Positions 25,515-32,500 of a stretch of 32,500 nucleotides of DNA are shown one piece after another. This DNA is from Chitinophagaceae bacterium (lineage in GTDB: Bacteria > Bacteroidota > Bacteroidia > Chitinophagales > Chitinophagaceae), in assembly GCA_017307735.1 (NCBI GenBank), contig JAFKGR010000011.1:1-32500 (forward strand), in the 5' to 3' direction. The first letter of the stretch is position 1. Each line of letters starts with the position of its first letter. Position numbers and translations under genes: made by a program. The notes under the pieces were generated by a model. It was not told where the DNA came from. It searched no databases and worked only from the letters and a program-made list of their open reading frames with translations.

Positions 25515-25520
25515 TGTTAA
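25425..25520 (+). pseudogene. Truncated Rpn-family nuclease remnant (N-terminal 29 codons)
   Basis: The ATG at 25425 begins MNQLPTHDSFVRRILSDKKI and runs to RRFLSC and a TAA, only 31 codons. Codons 1-29 match the intact gene at 5918 with a few substitutions (M-D to M-N, M to I, R to K, G to S). The catalytic core and the tail are missing. The upstream region including TATTTTTA is retained, so a short peptide could still be made. It is best read as a 3'-truncated duplicate. Confidence 0.88.
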
Positions 25521-25561
25521 TTAATATTTTGATATTCTATAACACATTAAAATATTAATTA
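25518..25561. repeat. 13-bp AT-rich inverted repeat at the rpn truncation point
   Basis: TAATTAATATTTT and AAAATATTAATTA are exact reverse complements around an 18-base spacer. The left arm begins with the stop codon of the truncated rpn copy. It could be a terminator-like hairpin, an operator for the downstream gene, or the scar of a deletion. Confidence 0.75.
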
Positions 25562-25637
25562 CCCCGAAAACCTGAAATACATGCTTTAAACAAAGAATTC
25601 CCTAATTTACACAGCGCTTTTTAAAATCTGGAATAAA

Positions 25638-27020
25638 ATGAATAAACTTTCCAAACTACTGGCAGGTATTCTGATCTTTGTCATTCTGTTTTACAACCGC
25701 GAGCCAGGAATCAACCTTAGTCTTTTTGCACTTTCCATTTGGGCGCTCAGCATAATTAAAAATCCTGAAAAGACGAGAGGCAAAATGTATTGGCTGCTTT
25801 CCATTTCCTGCTGGATATCCATCCTGTCTTTTGCATGGTACGGCGATGTGCTTTCCCTGTTTGCCGTTTTATTTTCAATTATTTTCTTCGTGATGTATTT
25901 GCAATTCCCAAAATTGAGGCTGGCTACTTATCCGCTTGTCGGAATCATCAACTTTTTCACCTTCCCCTTTCGCATTTTCTTTATCAATCATTGGTTGAAA
26001 GGATTGAATAGAAAACCTCAATGGAAAAAATGGATAGCCACCGCCATAATCCCGGTCATCTTTCTCATCCTGTTTTTATTTGTCTATTCCACCGGCAGCG
26101 ATCTTTTCCGTAAATTTTTTAAAAATATCTTTTTTGAAATTGACCCTTTTCAAATCTTTATACTCGCAATTCTCGGCTTCTTTATATTGTTTAATCTGTG
26201 GTTTATGTGGGTGCCCAAATTGCTGATAAAATTAAACAATGAGTTGGGGGATGAATTTTCGGAAACCGGGAGTAAATCATTCATACCCTCATTTTCATTC
26301 TTTGATAAAAATCTTGAATTAAGGAGCGGAAAAATAACATTCATTCTTTTGAATCTTTTATTGTTGATTTTTATTATTACCTATAATTATGAACAATTTT
26401 TTTCTGCGGGAGAACTGGGTAAATTAAGTGATGAGATACATCAGCGAATTGCGACGGTAATTGGTGCCATCGTTCTAGCCATCGGGATGGTACTGTTCTA
26501 TTTCAAATCCAAAATAAACTTCCATTCTGAAGGGAGATTATTAAAGAAACTTTCGCTGGCCTGGATCATCCTGAATTCATTGCTGCTTGTTTCTGCTTTT
26601 ATAAAAAATGGAGAATATATTCTGAACTATGGTTTGACTTTTAAAAGAATCAGCGTATTTATCTTTTTGATCTTGTGCCAGATTGGACTATTACTGACCT
26701 GGTACAAAATAAGCAGACAAAAAACAAATATATTTCTCATCAATAAAATGGGATGGGTATTTTTCTTTTCACTCGTAATCTGCTCACCTGTCAATTTTAG
26801 CTGGATTGTAACGAAGTGCAATCTCAATCATCCTAAGTATAACGATCCTGCCTACCTGCAAAGTTTGGATTACAACAAGAAGATATTATACGACACCTTC
26901 AGAAATAATCCCGAATGGATAAATTATTTTTCAGAACAAAAGACCAAAACAGATTTTGAAAGGAAAAGAGGTTTTCTGAGTTCAAGATTGTATTATCGAT
27001 TTTTACCCGATGATTTATAA
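25638..27020 (+). CDS. DUF4173 (DUF4153-like) integral membrane protein
   Basis: This 460-residue protein has about eleven hydrophobic helices from the N-terminus to about residue 380 and a soluble C-terminal tail of about 75 residues. The stretch ILNYGLTFKRISVFIFLIL (about 327-345) is typical of the DUF4173 family found in Bacteroidota and Firmicutes, where the YGLTxxR motif is conserved. The tail (LQSLDYNKKILYDTF onward) resembles the cytosolic or periplasmic end of the family. The biochemical role is unknown; it lies in the inner membrane. The gene stands alone on the plus strand and follows the decayed rpn copy. The ATG at 25638 gives an N-terminal membrane helix after a few basic residues, so the start is well supported. 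Confidence 0.85.
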   Translation: MNKLSKLLAGILIFVILFYNREPGINLSLFALSIWALSIIKNPEKTRGKMYWLLSISCWISILSFAWYGDVLSLFAVLFSIIFFVMYLQFPKLRLATYPLVGIINFFTFPFRIFFINHWLKGLNRKPQWKKWIATAIIPVIFLILFLFVYSTGSDLFRKFFKNIFFEIDPFQIFILAILGFFILFNLWFMWVPKLLIKLNNELGDEFSETGSKSFIPSFSFFDKNLELRSGKITFILLNLLLLIFIITYNYEQFFSAGELGKLSDEIHQRIATVIGAIVLAIGMVLFYFKSKINFHSEGRLLKKLSLAWIILNSLLLVSAFIKNGEYILNYGLTFKRISVFIFLILCQIGLLLTWYKISRQKTNIFLINKMGWVFFFSLVICSPVNFSWIVTKCNLNHPKYNDPAYLQSLDYNKKILYDTFRNNPEWINYFSEQKTKTDFERKRGFLSSRLYYRFLPDDL

Positions 27021-27385
27021 ATCGCATAAATACCCGGCTTCACCTTTTTCCCGGTAAATTTTTGCTTTTTAAGCCGGAAGTTGGGATATTTTAAGGGCCA
27101 GAAGAACGTATTTATGGAAACAGATGATAGGAAAATCACGAATCGTGGTTATACGAATCTTAAGGTCAATGTTAATTTATTGATTATTAATCGGTTGTCC
27201 TTCTTTCATAAAAAATCCAATTCATTTTTTTCACCGGTTCAGGCGGTCAAATTACAAATTACTAAGGGAAAAATCTCCAAAACTTACATAAACTAAGTGG
27301 ATTTACTGACATCCTAAATGAGCTGGATTACCCTTTCATTAAACTTGTAAATTATCTCTCTTTGTACTTCACTTAAACCAATTTT
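27021..27385. other. Intergenic region between DUF4173 gene and FN3-like gene
   Basis: There is no credible gene here; a 71-codon frame (27081-27296) has no domain and a composition unlike its neighbours. An inverted repeat CCGGCTT (27034-27040) and AAGCCGG (27071-27077) around a 30-base loop follows the DUF4173 stop and may be part of a terminator. A short palindrome CACGA-A-TCGTG lies near 27137-27147. The last 90 bases are AT-rich and should hold the promoter of the next gene. Confidence 0.5.
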
Positions 27386-27787
27386 ATGAAAAAGATCATT
27401 ATGCCTCTTTTGCTGGCATTTACAATTTCAACGGCATGGAGCCACGATGTAGAACCAGTTCCATCTCAATCGCCGGTGATTTCAACTCAAAATGCAGGTA
27501 CTTCTCCTTTCTTTCAAGCACACAGGCAGGGACGGCACGCAGTTGGCCTTATGTGGCGCTTTTCTGGTAATTCAAACGTAATGTCAGTACAAATTCAGCG
27601 GTCTTACGACGGTGAATTTTTTAATCCGATTTTTTCCTGCCCTGGCAGCAATGGAGTATTGTGCAATTGGAAAGACGAAAATGTTTTTCCTGGCGTTATA
27701 TATTACCGTATGGATGTAACATTGTTGGATGGCACTGTTCTTCACTCATCAGTAGAAGTTGTCAAGATCGTTCAGAAGTTCTTTTGA
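27386..27787 (+). CDS. Small secreted FN3-like domain protein
   Basis: This 133-residue protein has a signal peptide (MKKIIMPLLLAFTISTAWS). Its single beta-sandwich domain resembles the FN3-like repeats placed before T9SS sorting domains. VGLMWRFSGNSNVMSVQIQR leads to the hallmark RSYDGEFFNPI and then to FPGVIYYRMDVTLLDGTVLHSS, which parallels SIERSMDGNRFYPVG and VYYRIKLTGFDN in the T9SS protein downstream. There is no C-terminal sorting domain, so it probably stays in the periplasm or is released. It lies 76 bp upstream of the T9SS gene on the same strand. It ends in two consecutive stops, TGA and TAA. The function is unknown; a chaperone or partner role for the downstream surface protein is possible. 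Confidence 0.72.
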   Translation: MKKIIMPLLLAFTISTAWSHDVEPVPSQSPVISTQNAGTSPFFQAHRQGRHAVGLMWRFSGNSNVMSVQIQRSYDGEFFNPIFSCPGSNGVLCNWKDENVFPGVIYYRMDVTLLDGTVLHSSVEVVKIVQKFF

Positions 27788-27863
27788 TAAGTTCTTTTGA
27801 TAGCAACAGCATCTCCTGTATAGGCCTGACAGAGAAAACCAATTTAAACACTAAACAGCTTTT

Positions 27864-29819
27864 ATGAAACTATTTATACCCCTCATATTTTTATTGTTGG
27901 CGAATAGTATGGTAAGAGCTCAGATAACATCGTCTATAATTAAAGCTAACTTCGGAGTAGAGGGCGATTTAGAAGCCAACTATTTCGACGCGAAACTCCA
28001 GAACGGAAATGATGATTGGTTTAATAAACTTCCGTCAGGCTATACAGGTGAGGCTGTCATTGATACGACAGGCGCCGCCGATATTCTAAGCAGTTACGCA
28101 AGTGACCCCAATTTCCGCAAACTTCCTTTTTACCGGACAATGAGCGTTCCCGCTTATACTGTTGTCAATAACCGGATGTGGATTGATGCCGTATTTATAC
28201 GGGATTATCATGGAGATGATAGCACCATGTTTGCCTCCGGGGCCAGTAAAAACGGGATGAGTCCTCAGTTTTGGACATGCCCTGTCGCACAATCCGTTCC
28301 TGATAAGAATGGAATTCTGGATATGATGGTGCACGTGAGAAGGGCTGGTCCTAATTTTTCGGATTCCTTATGGATGTTTGGCGGAGTATCTATTGAAAAT
28401 ACTACGGGAGACAGGTACTTTGATTTTGAAATGTATCAAACTGATATTTATTATGACAGAGCTTCTTTAAAATTTTATGGTTATGGCCCCGATGCAGGTC
28501 ATACAAGCTGGAAGTTTGATACGGCCGGAAATGTCACCGCCCCCGGTGATATTATTTTTTCAGCAGATTATGGAAGTTCGACACTTTCTTCAATCGAAGC
28601 GCGGATATGGGTGGACAAATCATCCTTATCCATTACACCAGCGGCTTTTAATTGGTCCGGCTCATTTGATGGAGCTGCTTCAGGCTCACAATTTGGCTAC
28701 GCCGGAATCGTTCCGAAATCTTCCGGTGCATTTTATGTCGGCACAGAAAATGATGTCAAATCTACCTGGGCAGGGCCTTTTGCGCTTGTTCGGGGAGACA
28801 ACTCGGTAGTAACAGATTATACAAAAGGGCAATTCATGGAGTTTGGTGTAAACCTTACCAAATTAGGTTTGGATCCTGTGACCCTTCTCTGAAGCAATAA
28901 TTGTGGTATGCCTTTCAGGCGTGTATTGGTAAAGTCGCGCGCATCCACCTCTTTTACTGCTGCACTTAAAGATTTTGTAGGACCTTTCGATTTCTTTTTG
29001 GCTCCCCGTGTTGCTGTTGATGTTGATACAACATCATTATGCGGCTTTATGGGCGAAAGCCAGATTAATGTTACCAATCCCGTGTCCACCTCGGTTTATA
29101 CATGGTCAACACTGGATGGGCATATCAACAGGTATAATTCTCCTACTTCCATCGTGGTCGACTCGCCGGGAACGTATATCGTTACTCAAAAGTTACAAAA
29201 TGGATGTGAAGATTATGCAGCGGATACGGTTACACTTCTCACAAATCCATTGTGTATCGTACTCCAAAATACCCTTCAAACTTTTACTGGAAATATCAGT
29301 GGCAACACTGCTGTCCTTCACTGGACAGCGCCGATAAATGAAAATATTCAATATTATTCCATAGAACGCAGTATGGACGGCAACCGGTTTTATCCGGTGG
29401 GTAAGGTTTTGAATCAAAAGCAAAGCGCTTTGCCATTCAAATTTACATTTATGGATAACCTGGAGAAATTCTCTGGAAATACGGTTTATTACCGGATTAA
29501 ACTGACAGGTTTTGACAATCAGGTCTTTTACAGCAATGTGATTAAATTAAATACCGACATCAAACCTTCAATCACGATAACCCCCAATCCTGTTTACAAC
29601 ACCTTAAAGATTCACCTCCAAACCGAAAAAGAAGGGATCCTTCAGATATTCGTATATGACATGGCAGGGAAACAAATGATGTTGCGGCAGGAAAGGTTAC
29701 AGAAAGGAATAACAGATTTGATTTATCCGGAGGTACAGCATTGGTCCGGAGGCATTTATACAGTCAAATTTATTTTAGACAATACAGTTCAAATCAATAA
29801 AATATTTCTTACAAAATAA
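27864..29819 (+). pseudogene. T9SS-targeted cell-surface protein split by an in-frame TGA
   Basis: One reading frame encodes 651 positions with a single TGA at 28890-28892. The first part (27864-28892, 342 residues) has a signal peptide (ending MVRAQ) and a long beta-rich domain (NFGVEGDLEANYFDA onward). It stops within GLDPVTLL. Downstream, without any frame change, SNNCGMPFRRVLVKSRASTSF continues the same domain (SRASTSFTAALKDFVGPFDF is a common joint in large Bacteroidota surface proteins). A PKD/Ig-like domain (about 29015-29255), an FN3-like domain (about 29310-29550) and a T9SS type A sorting domain (ITPNPVYNTLKI to QINKIFLTK) follow. Without the TGA this would be one secreted, surface-attached protein. 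Alternatives are a sequencing error, a fresh nonsense mutation or stop readthrough. The separate ATG at 28908 has no signal peptide, so independent secretion of the second half is unlikely. Confidence 0.82.
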
Positions 29820-29833
29820 TCCCTGAGTCCTTC

Positions 29834-29867
29834 TTTGGAATAATTCTTGCCTTAGTATATACTTTAA
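29834..29867 (+). promoter_or_regulatory. Promoter candidate for the DUF4382 lipoprotein gene
   Basis: TTTG at 29834-29837 and TACTTTAA at 29860-29867 are 22 bp apart, a loose match to the TTTG / TAnnTTTG pattern of Bacteroidota. The start codon is 18 bases downstream. Confidence 0.33.
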
Positions 29868-29885
29868 ACCACAATACAGTAATTT

Positions 29886-30695
29886 ATGAAAACAATTTCT
29901 TCAAAGGCGTTTTTCGCCATCGCCATTTTATTCGGCTCGGTTACTTTCTTTTCCTGTCAAAAGAAGGATAGCCTTAACACAAACAGTGCCCAGCTACAAG
30001 TGCGCCTGACAGATGCTCCTGACCCTTCAGTAAAAGAAGTTTGGGTTGACATCCAGCAAGTTCGTATCAGTTTACAGGATAGCAGCAATTGGATAACTCT
30101 GGATGGTGTCCATCCCGGAGTTTACAACCTTCTGGATCTGACCGGAGGAAAGGATACAATACTTGCAGATGCCACTATACCGGCAGGAAAAATCTCACAA
30201 TTAAGACTCGTATTGGGAGATAACAATTATATCATTACCCAGGCCGGTGAAAAAATAGCATTGACCACACCGAGTGCACAGCAATCCGGGTTAAAAGTGC
30301 AGATTCACCAGGATGTTTCAGGTGGACAATTGTACAGATTAATTCTCGATTTTGATGCAGCAAAATCAATAGTAAAAGCAGGCAATAGCGGAAAATACAT
30401 TTTGAAACCAGTACTCCGTGTTATTTCGTTTGTACCGTCAGGCGGTAATCTGCAGGGAGTGGTTGTTCCGGATTCTGTCCGTACTGCCGTGTATGCACTC
30501 AATGGTGCAGATACAGTTGCTTCAACCTTTACAAACGTAACCGATGGTAAATATTGGTTTGGCGACATTCCGGCCGGTAATTACCAGCTTTCCTTTGTGC
30601 CCAATGACACAACATTCAACAATGCAGACAAGAATGCGACAGTTGTATTGGGACAAACCACAACGGTCGATACGCTTGTGTTGCAGAAAAAATAA
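29886..30695 (+). CDS. DUF4382 domain lipoprotein with C-terminal carboxypeptidase regulatory-like domain
   Basis: This 269-residue protein has a lipoprotein signal (VTFFSC, lipidated Cys24) followed by a Lys/Ser-rich linker. The DUF4382 domain covers about residues 34-180: AQLQVRLTDAPDPSVKEVWV, the VYNLLDLTGGKDT segment and IPAGKISQLRLVLGDNNYI are its typical strands. A second domain (about 187-267, LQGVVVPDSVRTAVYAL to VLGQTTTVDTLVL) resembles the carboxypeptidase regulatory-like/Cna-B-type beta sandwich that often follows it. The function of DUF4382 proteins is unknown; they are cell-surface or outer-membrane lipoproteins. The gene follows the T9SS gene by 66 bp and has a strong terminator after it. 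Its own promoter is possible, so linkage to the T9SS protein is uncertain. Confidence 0.9.
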   Translation: MKTISSKAFFAIAILFGSVTFFSCQKKDSLNTNSAQLQVRLTDAPDPSVKEVWVDIQQVRISLQDSSNWITLDGVHPGVYNLLDLTGGKDTILADATIPAGKISQLRLVLGDNNYIITQAGEKIALTTPSAQQSGLKVQIHQDVSGGQLYRLILDFDAAKSIVKAGNSGKYILKPVLRVISFVPSGGNLQGVVVPDSVRTAVYALNGADTVASTFTNVTDGKYWFGDIPAGNYQLSFVPNDTTFNNADKNATVVLGQTTTVDTLVLQKK

Positions 30696-30722
30696 AAAAA
30701 TATTTCAACCAAAATAAAGCAG

Positions 30723-30759
30723 AAGAGCTATGACAGAAAAAGTTGTAGCTCTTTTTTTT
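30723..30759 (+). terminator. Rho-independent terminator after the DUF4382 gene
   Basis: AAGAGCTA and TAGCTCTT form an 8-bp stem around a 15-base loop and run directly into a series of T residues (30752-30759). It is 27 bp downstream of the stop codon. Confidence 0.85.
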
Positions 30760-31062
30760 AAACCAAACTTTGGTTAGTCTATTGGTCCTGTCAGCAAGCA
30801 ATTCAGAAAGGGGAAGCAGAATAGAAATTACAATCGAAAAAGTAGTTTCTTATTTTTATTTGGATCCTTTTACCACAGGGATGTTCTTCTCAAGAGAAAT
30901 AACAAACACGGGAAAGTATTTCGGGATTAGAGTAGGCCATTGGTAGGTTTAATTGGAGGAAGAAAAATACCGAAAAAGCAACTGCAGAGGTTTTGAACTA
31001 ACAGCCATGTAATATCAGGTTGAAAAGATAAGGCTGGATTCTTATTGGATATTGATTGAATA

Positions 31063-31098
31063 GTCTAAAAAAACCGTCCCGGAAAACTGGGAGGGTTT
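31063..31098 (-). terminator. Second tandem rRNA operon terminator
   Basis: On the minus strand AAACCCTCCC pairs with GGGACGGTTT (one C-C mismatch) around an 8-base loop and continues into a U-run. It resembles the first terminator in stem sequence and lies about 115 bp further downstream. Confidence 0.65.
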
Positions 31099-31213
31099 AA
31101 TAATTTAATCAGCGGCCGGCTCTCCGCCTCAGAGTTCTTGTTTTGAGTATATCAATTTCAAAAAAGAAGATCAATTTTTTTTGTTCGTAATCTCCTGATC
31201 AAAAAGGCCTGAA

Positions 31214-31246
31214 ACAAAAAAACCCTCCCGGTCTCCCGGAAGGGTT
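31214..31246 (-). terminator. First rRNA operon terminator
   Basis: On the minus strand AACCCTTCCGG pairs with CCGGGAGGGTT (one G-U type pair) around GAGA and is followed by a run of T. It lies about 10 bp after the 5S rRNA end. Confidence 0.85.
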
Positions 31247-31255
31247 CAATAAGTA

Positions 31256-31364
<109 letters not shown>

Positions 31365-31420
31365 ACAAAGTTTAATAACTTAACATAAAGGGAAGTTGCA
31401 ATACTTAATAAAAAAAAATT

Positions 31421-32500
<1,080 letters not shown>

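Larger units (their letters stand above)
25131..25637. other. Gene-poor interval holding a decayed rpn copy and an AT-rich inverted repeat
   Basis: These 507 bases contain a small palindrome GAATATTTTAATATTC (25152-25167), the second copy of the rpn upstream region (25253-25424), the truncated rpn 5' end (25425-25520) and a 13-bp inverted repeat (25518-25561). The last 75 bases before the DUF4173 gene look like its leader and promoter region. No clear consensus boxes could be fixed. Confidence 0.65.
30760..31255. other. Intergenic region before the rRNA operon 3' end
   Basis: No gene is seen in about 500 bases between the DUF4382 gene terminator and the 5S rRNA. The right part holds two minus-strand terminators (31063-31098 and 31214-31246). 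The left part (30760-31060) is AT-rich without recognisable motifs. Confidence 0.6.

Noticed and set aside
27081..27296. A 71-codon plus-strand frame before the FN3-like gene
   Set aside because: Low-complexity Lys/Asn-rich sequence without a domain, typical of AT-rich intergenic DNA.
28890..28892. Selenocysteine or a changed genetic code at the in-frame TGA
   Set aside because: TGA ends many genes in this window at conserved positions, and the flanking residues are not those of a selenoprotein active site. No selenocysteine insertion hairpin was evident.

Overview
The window looks like a chromosomal segment from a member of the Bacteroidota, most likely a Chitinophagales or Sphingobacteriia-type genome. 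The signs are a C-terminal type IX secretion (T9SS) sorting domain with FN3-like repeats, a DUF4382 lipoprotein, a DUF4173 membrane protein, a DUF885 lipoprotein, a 7TM-DISM histidine kinase, weak Shine-Dalgarno sites, AT-rich leaders, TAnnTTTG-like promoters and dispersed short intergenic palindromes. No species can be named from sequence reading alone.

Layout. (1) 1-2376, minus strand: the 5' part of a membrane histidine kinase that runs off the left edge, and a small membrane-anchored protein of unknown function. (2) 2377-3062: a gene-free stretch with short hairpins and repeats. (3) 3063-3556, plus: a compact ParE/RelE-type toxin-antitoxin pair. (4) 3643-5455, minus: a short-chain dehydrogenase and an exported amidohydrolase, 7 bp apart. 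(5) 5918-6919, plus: an Rpn/transposase_31-type PD-(D/E)XK nuclease gene with a tetrapeptide-repeat tail. A truncated second copy of its upstream region and first 29 or so codons lies at 25253-25520. (6) 6980-10367, minus: three exported hydrolases in an operon-like run. (7) 10625-13355, minus: a GNAT acetyltransferase, a class III adenylate cyclase with an NTF2-like N-terminal domain, and a separate exported NTF2-like protein. (8) 13431-24810, minus: a large array of extracytoplasmic peptidases. It holds three paralogous S10 serine carboxypeptidase-like proteins, a tricorn-type S41 protease, a Tat-exported PLP lyase and a DUF885 lipoprotein. All carry export signals, so the array probably breaks peptides down in the periplasm or at the cell envelope. 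(9) 25638-30695, plus: a DUF4173 membrane protein, a small secreted FN3-like protein, a T9SS cell-surface protein split by one in-frame TGA, and a DUF4382 lipoprotein. (10) 31063-32500, minus: the 3' end of an rRNA operon (23S partial, 5S) followed by two tandem terminators.

The most unusual features are non-coding or degenerate. A 33-bp palindrome family (two 16-bp arms around one base) sits just 3' of all three S10 genes and elsewhere, and one copy carries compensatory changes in both arms. There is an apparent palindromic insertion nested in another dispersed repeat, a decayed duplicate of the rpn locus, a near-identical DNA tract shared by two otherwise diverged S10 paralogues, and the in-frame TGA in the T9SS gene. 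I saw no CRISPR array, prophage, intact insertion sequence or tRNA. All family assignments come from motif recognition, not database searches.
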